NCBI RefSeq assembly: GCF_000143415.4
Contig: NW_003314276.1
Coordinates: 2,358,374 to 2,422,373, forward strand
From: Selaginella moellendorffii
Taxonomy: Eukaryota > Streptophyta > Lycopodiopsida > Selaginellales > Selaginellaceae
Direction: 5' to 3'
DNA: 64,000 nucleotides
Part shown: piece by piece, positions 1 through 11,339 of the stretch
How the letters are laid out: the number at the start of each line of letters is the position of its first letter
Numbering within the stretch: position 1 is the stretch's first letter
Position numbers and translations under genes: made by a program
The notes under the pieces: generated by a model
The model's database searches: none
What the model saw: the letters and a program-made list of their open reading frames with translations, nothing else
Told to the model about the DNA's origin: nothing

Positions 1-334
1 AGTGTTTGGCAGACACGGTAAGCTATCATCTAGCGAATATTGAAGGACCAAGCTCAATATCACGGGGGTTCCCAACACTAGCAAGTGCAAGTCAACAACA
101 TGAGTTTCTCATCACCGTGTCAAGTCTGCTTGACAAATGACAACTTAGGATTTCCTTCCTTAGTGCCCTTCCGGTCTACGTACACATGTGATGACCAATT
201 TCTCAACTAGCTCAGGTAGAGACTGATAACGAATCCAACAATACTGACCCCCTGCCGTCGTGGTAGTAAGGAAAGAATATCCGAAAGGACAGGCCAACAA
301 GTAACTTTCAATACCTGAAGTCACATTTGCGACA
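1..334 (-). mobile_element. Partial LTR, family 2 (cut by window edge)
   Basis: Read on the minus strand this begins TGTCGCAAATGTGACTTCAG at 334 and runs out of the window. It matches, in opposite orientation, the LTR at 36197-37340 over about 330 bases, including the shared 'ctttcaatacctgaag' and 'ggcagacacggtaa' blocks. It abuts the 3' end of the WEE1-like pseudogene, so its insertion probably removed or displaced what lay beyond. The other LTR and the internal part are outside the window. Confidence 0.7.
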
Positions 335-1762
335 ATGTGTCACAACGCCTTTTTCTCCCACCCCACACAATTTGGTTGCCTCCCATTGGCCGGGAGCAAA
401 CATCAACACTTCCTCTTTATTATAGAAGGACTTCTTGAAGAGTGCATTCGTGAGAGCTTGAGCAGCTGAGGGACAATTTTTTGTTGCTGGATGCATTAGA
501 GACTTGATCAAGCTTTGGAACGCAAGAGAGAATCCAAGAAAAAGAGCGAGCTTTCCCTGGCGGATAGCTTGATATTGCCTTCTAGACGTTGGTAGTGGCA
601 AGCATCTCATGAGCTCATAGAATGTTGCCCCTAGGGAAAACATGTCAGCTTTGTTGAGGTGGCTGTGATCATCATTGATGAGCTCCATTGGGAGATATCT
701 CAAGTTGCCATCCTTGATAGAAGTGGTTCCATTTGATTTGACTAGCAAGGCCAAAGTCACCAATCTTGTAGACACAATTGCAGATGTAGATCTTGTTGGG
801 CGTCACATCCAGGTGAGTGAGGCCATACGAGTGTAAGTGCTTCAAAGTGTTTAAGAGCTGTCATGCATGACAAACTAAGAAAAGAACACAATTTAGCTAC
901 TTACTTGAAACATTGCCTCAGTCAGCTTCTTCTCCATGAATGTCCATGCAAGGCTCTTGTCTCATAGATTCATCTTGCACAGCTCCATTTGGATATACAA
1001 AAAGTCATTCTCGAACCATGAAGAGAAGTAGCACATTACGTTTTCATGGTAACCTGGAAGCTGGATAAGTTTTGAGGAAGCTAGTGGTAATACTGAAAGA
1101 AAAAAGCCAACTCACCAAGACATGAAAGTGCCTAAACTTCTCTCAATGCTTTCCTCTTGCAAAGAGAAAAATTTGCCAAATCAATACCATAGTCTCTTGA
1201 ATATCTCCCTCATTTAGCTGATGCCGATTGGAATGCTTTACAGCATAAAGGCAGCCGTCAAGTCTTTTGAGAACTTTATAAACATAGCTAAAATCACCTT
1301 GTCCTATTTCCTGATAGTAGAGTAAGAATGAAGATTATACAAATTCTACACACCACAAATACCTTGATTTGATGGAATTCCTCACGGTAACACAATGAAA
1401 AGCCAAAAACGGAGACACATCCTGTATGAGAATACCAAAGTTATGAAAGAAAAATGAAAAATAACAACATACCCTACCTAGCTCTCTTGAGAAACACATC
1501 AGTGTTAAAAAAAGGGTTCCAGAAGCATGGTGGGGACATGACATGCTGTTGCAGAGACAATGTCTTTGCATTCTCTGCTTCTTGGTTCAAATATTCATCT
1601 AGGAAAAGAAGCACAAAACAAAAAAAAGCCAAGTGAGTGTTTAAGATTGTCAAAGCAAAGCTAGACATACCACTTCTTGGTCTTTTGCTCCATAGAGGCA
1701 TCAAACCCATAGGGAATAGCTTTGAGATTTGAGCATTATGGTTTTGTTGCCAGTATTTCTCC
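335..1762 (-). pseudogene. WEE1-like protein kinase pseudogene
   Basis: Plant WEE1 is the nuclear kinase that phosphorylates CDKs on tyrosine. Reading the minus strand, exon-like blocks separated by short introns give, in order: an N-terminal stretch (1762 down to about 1340), EIGQGDFSYVYKVLKRLDG with CLYAVKHSNR (about 1310-1215), NVMCYFSSWFENDFLYIQME (about 1040-980), HLHSYGLTHLDVTPNKIYIC (about 835-780), and LRYLPMELINDDHSHLNKAD onward to NALFKKS (about 705-430). The spacing and wording follow WEE1, including the loop after DFG. It is broken: a stop follows CKMNL near 968, a frameshift separates DFG from the activation segment near 750, and the catalytic HLDVKPDN is altered to HLDVTPNK. The last part (about 340-425) is a repeat unit found elsewhere in the window. 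Family identity is confident; lack of function is inferred. Confidence 0.72.
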
Positions 1763-1869
1763 TGCAGAAAGAAAAACCAGAAAAGAAAAGAAAACTGTTA
1801 AGTTGAGAGCATAAGAAAGTGAAAACTTGCGATGGGTTTCTTGGGAGCAAAGACACCACAAAGTATTGC

Positions 1870-2000
1870 AAAAAACAGTGTTGATGTTTGCTCTCAGCCA
1901 ATGGGAGGCAGCCAAGCTGCATGGGGCAGGAAAGGGAAGGCACTGCAACACAAGTCGCATACAATGTGTTAACTGTGACTGTGCCTATGGTCTGTCGAGC
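1870..2000 (+). repeat. Short dispersed unit 'gatgtttgctc..ccaatgggaggcagccaa', copy
   Basis: The block 'tgatgtttgctctcagccaatgggaggcagccaagctgcatgggg' recurs with small changes at about 8368-8460 (plus), 10146-10260 (plus) and, reversed, at about 345-405. In three places it borders a captured gene fragment, which suggests it is part of a larger mobile repeat. No coding content. Confidence 0.65.
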
Positions 2001-2184
2001 AAATTGGTTTTTGTTTTGTAATGTTTTTCTAGGGTTATGAAATGGTGGGAGAGCCCTGCCACTACTGCTGATTCACAATCGAAATCTGAGGTGCTATATC
2101 AACTCTGCCGGAACAAGCCATGTCCTGGTACGGCTTGTGTCAAGATCTAATCGATTTATCCGTGCTTTCTTCTAGCATTGTTTC

Positions 2185-2960
2185 AGTTCTAGATCTGCTT
2201 TGGTAGTGGTAAAGTTAAAAATGAAGGTCAGATGCTTATAAGCCAAATCTATATGGCAAGACAATAGTGATTGAGCAGAGAATCACTACTGGAAGCAACA
2301 CTATTGTTTTGAAAAATCACCAAGGTTGGTTTTCTATCATGCAAGGGATTTACTTCTTCTGTATTGTGTATTCTAGGTGAACAAATTTCTTCAAACAAGC
2401 AGCATTTGTGTGATGTGATCAACCATCTGTGTAAGCTAAGATTGTATTTTTAAAATTTTCTACTTTTCTACTGTCACCTTTTTTTTTGTAGATTGACATG
2501 GAAAACCTATGTGTGATTACATGAATTGAGATTTTTTGAGTCCTGGTAGTGAGAAAGAGAAATTCAAGGTAACAATAGCTTTCGTTTCCAAGTTGAAGGT
2601 GGTCTAACATATTCTTATGATGTAACACTTTTGGAGAAAGTCTGGAAATTGCTAGATATGAACATGAAGACTATTCAAGTGTGTCATGATTGCCTTCAAG
2701 AGGACAGAAAATCTTCTGAAGTGCTCAGACAAGATTTGGTGAAGATAGAAGAGAAACTTCTCCATGTGGAACAAGTAGATGAACTTGCTGAAAAAGTTCA
2801 CACCTTGTGAAAGAGATTGGCTTGGGCTGTAGTTTATGAGATAGACAAGAAACTCAATGACATCCAAGTGGTTGTAAGAGAACTCAAGCAAGAGGACATT
2901 GAGATGCAAATAGTGAGCAGTTTGGTCTTTTATTTGTTGGAAATTACAGCAATTACATAT
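2185..2960 (+). pseudogene. SMC6-like gene fragment, copy 1
   Basis: SMC6 is the ATPase/coiled-coil subunit of the SMC5/6 DNA-repair complex. Exon-like blocks here match the region between the N-terminal ATPase motif and the first coiled coil. About 2190-2340 reads LKNEGSDAYKPNLYGKT followed by VIEQRITTGSNTIVLKNHQG. About 2492-2572 reads IDMENLCVIT, then DFLSPGSEKEKFK. About 2624-2960 reads TLLEKVWKLLDMN.., VEQVDELAEKVHTL, stop, KRLAWAVVYEIDKKL. Family words such as ENPCVIMSQ and KKLAWSWVYDVD are recognisable. In-frame stops (M-N-stop-D; HTL-stop-KRL) and the absence of both ATPase ends make it a non-functional fragment. The same segment recurs at 10441-11170. Confidence 0.7.
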
Positions 2961-2989
2961 AGGCATGAAACTTACATTTCAAACATGAG

Positions 2990-3740
2990 ATTTACCATTA
3001 AACACCCTTATAAATCTTTTGACTAATTTAGTTTATTAGGTTTTGAATTTATAATTTGTATTTAAATTCTACTTTTTGTACTTTCTGTACCAACTACTGT
3101 ACATTTTGCAATTCTTTTCTTAATTTTACCTGGGTCTGGATAATAGTGTTAGTGTTTTTAATATTTTTGAGTTTAAGGGTATATATAATTTTTTATTTAT
3201 AGGTTAGACTTTAGTTTTTCAATAGTTCTATTTTTTTAATTGAGAAATCCTCTCTGGGGTCTGAGAAATATATTAATATTCTTAAAATCTTACTTATATA
3301 TTTATTCATATTCCAAGTAAACACTTAATCCCTAAATTAATAATAATTAATCTTAGTAATTCTTTGTTGCTTTTGTTTGAGTCTAGGTAGTAATATATTA
3401 GTTTTTTCTTACCATTTTAGGATTCTAAATTTTTTTGTATCCCAAGTGAAAACATACTTCACATGTAACATCTAATTAATAAAATTACTTTTTAGTAATT
3501 CTTCATTTGCTTTTTTAATTTCTGGGAGTGTACTAAATATATTTATAATCTAATAACTATTAAAAAATTATTCTTAGCAATTTTTATTTTACTTTTCTCT
3601 GGTTATTAAGTTTCTTGAAATTTTAATATTCTATATTCCCAAATAGTACTTTGCATGTATTATCTTTATTACTAATATTTACTTACTAATTCTTCTTTTC
3701 TCACTTTAGGAATATATTAATATTCTAAATTTATGGTCTA
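2990..3740. repeat. AT-rich dispersed repeat, copy 1 (partner of 9140-9960)
   Basis: The stretch starting 'aacacccttataaatctttt' and 'tttattaggttttgaat' is repeated in the same order at 9140-9960, with scattered substitutions and small indels. It directly follows the SMC6-like fragment, so the fragment and this tail probably moved as one element. No open frame of note and no recognised protein. Confidence 0.7.
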
Positions 3741-4080
3741 TGTTGTATATTATTATGTATGTATATGTGAAGATATGAAAAGGAAAAAATTGTATAAATT
3801 TTTTTATTTTTGTACTTATCCAGCATTTGCTAGGCAACATGTTATATGCAAAGTATTAACTGACATTAACACTCAATTGTTTGCAATAGAGACCCTCTGA
3901 AATTGAGAGGGTAAGTTCTAAGGTTTAGTGGAGAGCATTTGGGATGATAGCAAGCTTGACTATTAGTGCTTTTAAGTTGTGATTGAAATTTATATGTGAA
4001 TCTATTTCCCTTGATTTGGGGTTTTGTGAGCTATAGCACATGCTCTTGCAAAAGTAAAAGAGTGAGCTCTTGCAACTGTA
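3490..4080. repeat. Inverted partner of 7800-8340
   Basis: Reading 8340 back to 7800 on the minus strand reproduces this stretch, including 'tactaaatatatttata', 'agtactttgcatgtattatc', the 'gagaccctctgaaattgagag' block and the 'gagctatagcacatgctcttgc' end. The two arms lie about 3.7 kb apart and enclose the Helitron relic. This could be a composite or folded-back element, or two independent insertions in opposite orientation. Confidence 0.65.
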
Positions 4081-5055
4081 GATGTATTTGATTGTGCAAT
4101 ATTTAATTAAACAATAATATTTTAAAAAAAATTCTTAACTGTAAATATAGTTTATTAGTACATAATAATATGGAATTATAGTTTCTATAGCATATATTTA
4201 CAAACGTTTTTATTAGTAATTATTTTCTTAAATGGATCTGGGTAGTAATATATTAATGTAAACATATTGTTTTATATTCTAAATAAAAATCATAATTAAG
4301 TAATATCTTGCTAATAAAAATGAGTAATAATTATTCTTAATAATTATTCTCTTCTGTTTGATAAAATTATAATATAAGTTTATCCCAAGTAAAAATATAA
4401 TTTACATATAACATATTAGTATAAATAGAAATTTTATTTTTACTTTTTTCTGGGTTGGATATTTTTCTAAATATATTCATATTTCCAAATACTAATTTGT
4501 GTCTAATATTTTATTAATGAATAGTTATTCTTATTTATGAATAGGAATATATTTTTTTCTAAATATTTATTATCAAATTTACAAGAATTTATTTTTATAT
4601 TCACCTAGAATTTTCTAGGCATAATTCCCACAATCCTTCTTTCAAAGTGAAATACAATATTTATTTATTTTATATTATTCTATTTTTATTTTCAATATAA
4701 CAAAATTATAACAAAGAAAACAATATTTTGCTAATTGTGCAGCATATACTGGGCAAGTGCTAGATCTTTTCAACTGGCTCTTGACTAGAACACAAGGTTC
4801 TTCTCTTTTTTTTTTCCTGTTGGTTTTTTCTCTTGCTTGTCAATCTCACTCTGTTTGCATATTGAGGATAAGAGGAGAAAGTTATGACTGTTTCAATGCA
4901 TTCCACACACCCAAAGTTGAAGTTTCCACCTCCTTTTTCTTCCTTGCATCTCAGCTTTCTTCCTAGTTTACTAGTCAAGTTGAATTTATTTCTCTTGGCA
5001 AGAAAACAGTTGAATTTCTATTCCCAATCAATCTTTTGGGACTGTAGAAAAGTAA
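4081..5055. other. AT-rich non-genic stretch
   Basis: About one kilobase of AT-rich sequence with many short runs of T and A. I see no gene, no recognised domain and no strong tandem repeat. The part at about 4740-5000 has small open frames on both strands with no protein family I recognise. Confidence 0.5.
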
Positions 5056-5059
5056 AAAC

Positions 5060-6442
5060 AAGAAAAACAAGAATTTCTGGCCATTTAGAGTTGCAAGTGA
5101 AAGTAATGAAAATATCTGGTTTTGAGTAATGAGTAACAATTGCTATTGCATCTTGATAATTTTGTTACATTGTTCTAGGACCACCACCAAAACTTGAAGG
5201 TAGTATAACAATTTTATCAAGGTTTATATTTTCATTTAAAGCATGGTTTGCAACATAATCCATAAGACTAATATACATTTGTACTTGTAATTGTTTTTGG
5301 TGGGTACAATTAATATAGGTTATTACTCTCAACTTTGACATAAGCATCAACAATGTATTATTGAGTAAGCTTGCCAGCATGCATAACTTAATTGTAGTGT
5401 GTCTCTTTTAGATAAGAAATATGCATAATATAGAAGTAATGTAGCTCGACGTCGTCATGTATTCAAAATATTAGTATGTCATCCTTTATCACCAAAATGA
5501 AATATCAAAGGATAAACCTTAGGATCACAATTAATATCAAGTGTTGAAATCATTCTAGAAAGATTTGTTATAGGATATATACAAATTTCACATCCATGTG
5601 CGGGTTCTCCATTCTCACTAACAAAAACAATAGAAATTTCATTTGTTTATGGTATATTATAATGTCGATGATCGGTTCCTTCATTCCTTAGTAATATATA
5701 AATACCATATAAAGGTCGACCTGTAACTGCTACTTGATGAAGTTATTTTTGTTCTATTTCATACATCATTCTATAAGCCTGTGCATATGAGTGTATCAAG
5801 ATGTAATAATAAATTTCACTCACAACTTGTATTAAATTGGTTTTGATACTTTATGTCTGTGGCTTTTTATGTATCTAGCATATAAAGTTGGCCATAAAAT
5901 GGACTTTAATCACCAAAAGAATGTGATGACATGACACTATGGTAAATCTATCCATGAATTCTAAAGCAATAAGGACCATTACCCTTTAAAGTGTCAATGT
6001 TAGCACCCATTGATGCAAATGCGAAGGCACTATTATAGTGTTTAATATTAGTTCTGAAATTAGAGTTTTTGTTTTGCTTGTAAAGTGTAAGTAAAGTATT
6101 TAGTAAAGGTAATACAAGTGGCAATATCACTTGACCATGTTGACAACACATAGCAATGTTCTCATCTTTAAAATGTGATGCATTACAAAAAACACAAATA
6201 GATCATAAAAAACCAATTTCAAAAGTTGAAATTTGTGAATCTTTATAAATAGTGTGCCTTGCTAGTATGGTTTGTGAAGGTGAAGATGGTGTAGTGGATA
6301 TTGCTTGATGTGTATATATTTCATTTTGATCTGAAGTAATTTGAAGCAGCTTAGGGTGTTTATCAGAATTGTTAGTATCAAAATTCTTATCAAAATGATT
6401 GGTCTTTCTTATAGTTCTAAGAAGATGATGAAGGTGAGGCAT
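5060..6442 (-). pseudogene. Helitron Rep/helicase N-terminal region, decayed
   Basis: Helitrons are rolling-circle DNA transposons whose large protein starts with a 'helitron helicase-like N' and Rep region. The minus strand shows typical words in order. At about 6150-5950: CCQHGQVILPLVLPLLNTL, then NIKHYNSAFAFASMGANIDT and GNGPYCFRIHG. At about 5920-5860: QLYMLD-like. At about 5800-5770: AQAYRMMYE-like. At about 5620-5500: GEPAHGCEICIYPITN-like. At about 5330-5170: YINCTHQKQLQVQMYISLMD and KIVILPSSFGGGPR. At about 5160-5060: QNYQDAIAIV and KPDIFITFTCNSKWPEI. Stops and frameshifts interrupt almost every block, and the helicase domain was not found. It lies between two repeats carrying captured gene fragments, as expected for Helitron activity; the link to those fragments is inference. 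Confidence 0.8.
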
Positions 6443-6449
6443 AATTTAA

Positions 6450-7799
6450 AATTTCTTAGTACAATTTTTAATATGTAGTGGAGGCTAAGGATATAAGTTA
6501 GTTCATGCAAGACTCATGATTATTGTTAGGCAAGACTTAACTATGGACTTCTTCAAGTTTTTGGTTCTTTGGGTTTTCATACTCATTGTTTTATTTGTTA
6601 GAAGTTATTAGGGAACATCATACTGTGGAATTCTAATTCCAAAAGTAACAAACACAAACTTATGATTGGTTTTGTGTGTAGGATTTTCCAATTGCTTGCC
6701 GGAAAAGGGTGTGCCATGAACTAAGAAGAAAGACTAACCTTTTGCTATAAGCTGTTGTGATTCTTGGTAGTGCCCTCAAGCACAAAACCTAATCATAAGA
6801 TGTAGGCTTATGTGAAGTAAGAGCAAAAAAAGTGTGACGGATTAGATCTAGTGGGATTAGGATTTTCAGGGCATTGTGAGGCATTGAGGTTTGTTGCTAC
6901 CTTAGCTACAACATTTTCAGATCTATTGCCAATTTAGGTAAAGTTGATTATTTTATTAGTAAAGCATTAAAAATAAATTTGTTCACTTAAAAATAAATAT
7001 TCACTCTCTTAGGGTAACCTATTAAACAGAATTCAAATTTCTATCAGTTTTGTAATTTGATCTAGTGGTGCCACCAAAGATATACATCATTATCATAGGT
7101 ACAACTTGTCATTGGTTAGATTAGCAAGAGCACTATGCATTGCCATCTGGATAACATAAAACCTTTTGATACCACTCTTCCTAGAACCTATCATTAGAGT
7201 TTGGCTAGCACTCAACACCTAATGTCCCAATCTTTACACCCATGAATTCATCTGGTAAAGAAAGTAAAAGACTTACCATCCTGGTGGCCATGCAAATCTA
7301 CCACAATGAGAAGAATGTAAGTTGCTCCTTTGATGCTAGTGGCTGAGAAACTACATACCAAGCAATTCTTCAATGTGCTGCCCAACATAATCCTCCCAAT
7401 AGAAAGATCACAAAGAATGTCACCATCCAAGCATAAACTCAAGCTAAGGACCAATTGCCACAGCTACTGCTACAAGCTTGTGGTTTAGACATGTTGCTAG
7501 AGGCATCACACCACCATACTGTCAAAGCAACTTTGCCTTGAATCCAAAGAAACAAAACAAAATAGAATAAAAATGAAGAAGAGAAAAAAAAATACATGCA
7601 ATCTTAGTGACTCTCCCAAAATCTTTCCATTGCTAGTGACCCAATAAGAAGTTTGAGAAAATAGAATCTCACTACAAGAAAATCAACTTATAACAGCAGC
7701 TCTAGTGGCATTATAGCTCATCTCAATTCACAAAACAAGTAGCAAACCAGTAGCTATAGTGAGAAAAGAAGGGTGTTGTGCAGGAGTTTGTGCATTTAG
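6450..7799. other. No recognisable gene
   Basis: Mixed AT-rich DNA. About 6530-6620 matches 39800-39890 ('aagactt..cttcttc..ttggttc' to 'tttgttagaagtt'), so part of it is a dispersed repeat. A minus-strand open stretch at about 7454-7250 has the look of a decayed exon, ending in a VDLHGHQDG-like block before a possible splice site. I cannot name the family. Confidence 0.35.
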
Positions 7800-8345
7800 G
7801 ATCAATGTGAGGTGCCATTGCCAAGGATTGGCAAGAGCATATACCAAAGCTCACAAAACCCTAAATTGAGGGAAAGAGATTCATATATCACCAATAGGCA
7901 CCAATAGTCAGACTTACTGTCACAGCAAACACTCTCCACTAAACCTTAAAACTTACCCTTTCAATTTCAGAGGGTCTCTATTGCAAAAGGTTAAATGTTA
8001 ATGCCAATTAACACTTTATATGTGACATGTTGCCCACCAAATGCTGGATGAGTATAAAAATCAATAATTTTATATAATTTTTTCCTTCTAATATCTCTAT
8101 ATACACACACAATACTATATACTTAAAATACTAATATATTTCCAAAGTGAGAAAAGAAGAATTAGTAAGTAAATATTAGTAATAAGGATAATATATGCAA
8201 AATACTACTTGGGAATATGAATATATTTAGAATATTAAAATTTTATGAAACTTAATACCCAGATTAAAGTAAAGCAAAAATTGTCAAGAATAATTTTTTA
8301 TAGTTATTAGATTATAAATATATTTAGTACTCTCCCAAAAAAAAA
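7800..8345. repeat. Inverted copy of 3490-4080
   Basis: Reverse complement of the AT-rich repeat at 3490-4080, as described there. It ends at about 8345 where the short dispersed unit (ccaatgggaggcagccaa) begins. Confidence 0.65.
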
Positions 8346-9050
8346 GTAAATCCTAGTGAATAATCATGCTGATGTTTGCTCTTAACCAATGGGAGGCAGC
8401 CAAGCTATGTGGGGTTAGAGAAGAAGGCACTGTGACATGTGGCATATGCAAAGTGTTGATTGGACTGCTTCTTTCCTGAAATTGCTATCATCATCCAAAC
8501 TTGCATCTCCACAGATTTTTCTTGAGATCTTTTAAATTTTCCTGCAGAAATCGCCTCCATCGCTCCCGATGTGGAGCACTGCTGCTTTAGGGAAAGGGCA
8601 AGAGAGCGATGCACTTGAGTAAATGGCCAGTGAAGCTCCGACTCCTGGATCTCCCAGGCAAAGATCTTCCCAGAGATCTCTCGCTCAACTGCCACAGCAA
8701 TCCCCATAGGAATAGGTGCCAGCACCAGATCTGGAGCTTGATGGGATGCCTTTCTACAATCTCGCCACTGTCACTTCCGGCATGGAGGATCTCCACCGTT
8801 GCTTTAGGGAAAGGGCGTAGCCCTAGAGGAAAGCAAGTAAATGGCTAGTGAAGCTGTGGCTCCCAATCCCCACAGGAACAAGAGCCAGTAGTAGATCTGG
8901 AGCTGCAGGCTCTAGATCCACAACAGGATGCAAGCACTCCTCCTAAGCCCCTGGTGGCAGTGGCAGTGGCGGCTTTGCCAGCGACAATAGAGGTGAGTGT
9001 GGCTGCTGGAGAGGAGCCAGAAAATGCCATTTAGCCTTTCATACATTTTT
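8346..9050. repeat. Short dispersed unit plus GC-richer unknown segment with internal duplication
   Basis: 8368-8460 is the recurring 'gatgtttgctc..ggaggcagccaa' unit. From about 8460 the base composition becomes more GC-rich than the surroundings. Inside it, 'tgctttagggaaagggc' followed by 'aagtaaatggc(c/t)agtgaagct' occurs twice (about 8583 and 8802), as do 'aatccccac/aatccccata' and 'ggaac/aggt' words, so a roughly 220-base unit is imperfectly duplicated. This may be another captured host-gene fragment. No protein family recognised on either strand. Confidence 0.4.
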
Positions 9051-9139
9051 CTTCTTTATGTACCTCACCAATTGATAAGGTAATTCTTTTGTAATGATGT
9101 AGGTTGATGGTTAGCTTAGTCTTAATACAATCACATTAA

Positions 9140-9960
9140 ACACCTTTATAAATCTTTTAACTAACATAGTTTATTAGGTTTTGAATCTATAGTTTGTATT
9201 TAATATATATTATAAATATATATTTTTTGTAATTCTTTTCTTAGTTTTACCTGGGTCTGGGTAGTAGTGTTAGTGTTTTTAATATTTTATTATTCTATAT
9301 TCTAAGTAAAGCACATAGCAAAGTAATTCTTTGCTAAATGAATTAATTTAGATGTTTGTGTTTAAGGGTACATACAATTTTTTATTTCCAGGCTAGACAT
9401 TAGATTTTTAATAGTGCTACTTTTTCATTGAGCAATCCTCTGTGGGGTCTAATGTTCTTAAAATCTTAGTTATATATTTATTCATATTCCAAGTAAACAC
9501 ATAATAATTAAATAATGCTTCCCTAAAATAATTATAATTAATCTTAGTAATTCTTCTTTACTTTTGTTTGAATCTAGTAATATATTAGTTTTCTTACCAT
9601 TTTAGGATTTTAAATTTTTTTGTATTCCAAGTAAAAACATACTTTACATATAACAGCTAATTAAGAAAATTCTCTGTGAGGAATTCTTCATTTCCTTTTT
9701 TTGTCTGGGAGTGTACTAAATACATTTATATTCTAATAACTATTAAAATTTTATTCTTGGAAATTTTTTTTAACTTTTCTCTAGGTTGGGTATTAAGTTT
9801 TATAAATTTTAGTATTCTAAATATATTTATATTCCCAAGTAGTACATTGCATATATTATCTTTATCAATAATATTTTTTACTAATTCTTATTTTCTCACT
9901 TTGGGAATATATTAGTATTCTAAACATATGGTCTATATTGTGTAGTTTTTTTTTGGTGTT
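9140..9960. repeat. AT-rich dispersed repeat, copy 2
   Basis: Same order and orientation as 2990-3740. It ends near a TA-rich run (tatatatata at about 9962) before 'gtgcattgggcaag', a word also found with changes at about 4748. Confidence 0.65.
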
Positions 9961-10068
9961 TATATATATATAGGGTGCATTGGGCAAGTACTAGTCTATC
10001 ATCTATCACAATAAGGAGTTGTTAAACTTTCTGGGCTGCTAGATCTGGCCAATCTTAGCCATCCGATA

Positions 10069-10088
10069 GGGGGGGGGGGGGGGGGGGG
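10069..10088. repeat. Poly-G run
   Basis: About twenty consecutive G residues. It lies in a non-genic stretch between two dispersed repeats. Such runs are prone to sequencing and assembly error. Confidence 0.9.
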
Positions 10089-10129
10089 TTAATTGCAAAG
10101 GGGTTATTTCTTTAACCTCACCCCAGTGA

Positions 10130-11180
10130 ATAATTGATAATTGGGCTGATGTTTACTCCCGGCCAATGGGAGGCAGCCAAATTGCATAGGGTGAGAGAGG
10201 AAGGTGTGGCAACATATGTCATATGCAAATGTGTTGACTATAACTGTGGTTTGTCAAGCAAATTGGTTTTGTTTTATAATGTTTTTCTAGGGTTTATGAA
10301 ATGGTGAGAGAGCCCCTTGCTGCTGCTGCTGATTTGTGATCCAAATCTGAGGCACTGTGTCAATGCAATTGGAATAAACCATGTCCTGGTAGTATCAAGA
10401 TTTAATCTATTTGTCCAAGCCTTCTTCTAGCATTTTTTTAGTTCCAAGTCTGCTTTGGTAGTGGTAGAGCTAAAAAATGAAGGGTCAAATGCTTATAAAC
10501 AAATCTACATGGCAAGACAATAGTAATTGAGCAAAGAATCACTGCTGGAAGCAACACTATTGTCTTGAAAAATCACCAAGGATTGTTTTCTATCGTGCAA
10601 GGGATTTACTTCTTTTATATTGTGTATTCCAAGTGAAAAACTTTCTTCAAACAAACAAGATTTGTGTGATGTGATTGACCATCTTAGTGTAAGCTAAGAT
10701 TGTATTTTTAAAATTTTCTACTTTCCTACTGTCACCTTTTTTTTTGTAGATTGACGCAGAAAACCCGTGTGTGATTATGTCTCAACATGAGTCAAGATTT
10801 TCTGAGTGCTGGTCAAGGTAACAATAGACATCCAACAAATAAAAGACCAAATTGCTCACTATTTGCATCTCAATGTTTTCTTCAGCTAGAAGTATAAGTT
10901 GCTTGAGTTCTCTTACAAATGCTTGGATGTCTTCGAGTTTCTTGTATGTCTCATAAATTACAGCCCAAGCCAATCTCTTTCACAAGGTGCAAACTTCTTC
11001 AGCAAGTTCATCCACTTGTTTTGCATGGTGAAATTTCTCTTCTATCTTCACCAGATCCCGTTTGAGCACTTCAGAAGATTTTCTGTCCTCTTGAAGGCAA
11101 TCACAACACACTTGAATAGTCTTCTTGTTCATATCCAGCATTTTCAAGACTTTTTCCAAAAGTGAGGTTTTTGCATTGGA
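10130..11180 (+). pseudogene. SMC6-like gene fragment, copy 2, with internal inversion
   Basis: After the short dispersed unit (10146-10260) the sequence follows copy 1. About 10441-10600 encodes ITAGSNTIVLKNHQG. About 10749-10822 encodes IDAENPCVIMSQHESR, closer to genuine SMC6 than copy 1. At about 10836, just after 'aaggtaacaatag', the sequence switches strand. From 11170 down to about 10840 the minus strand reads TSLLEKVLKMLDMN, VDELAEEVCTL, stop, KRLAWAVIYETYKKLEDIQA, the part that follows in copy 1. So the second half is inverted relative to the first, and the whole is non-functional. Confidence 0.7.
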
Positions 11181-11339
11181 GCAATTACTTGCATAGACAT
11201 TATTTTAAATGTAATAATGATAATCAAAATGGTGTTTGCTAACTGGGGCAGCATATGCTAGGCAATGTAAGTTAATATATTCATAATACAAAATTGCTTC
11301 AACTAGTTTCACTGTTCTAAATAGTCTGATATGTTTTTT

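Noticed and set aside
308-775. Possible intact small kinase gene at the left end
   Set aside because: The frame has no ATG at its apparent start, covers only the activation loop and C-lobe, and the upstream exons are frame-shifted relative to it. Treated as part of the WEE1-like pseudogene.
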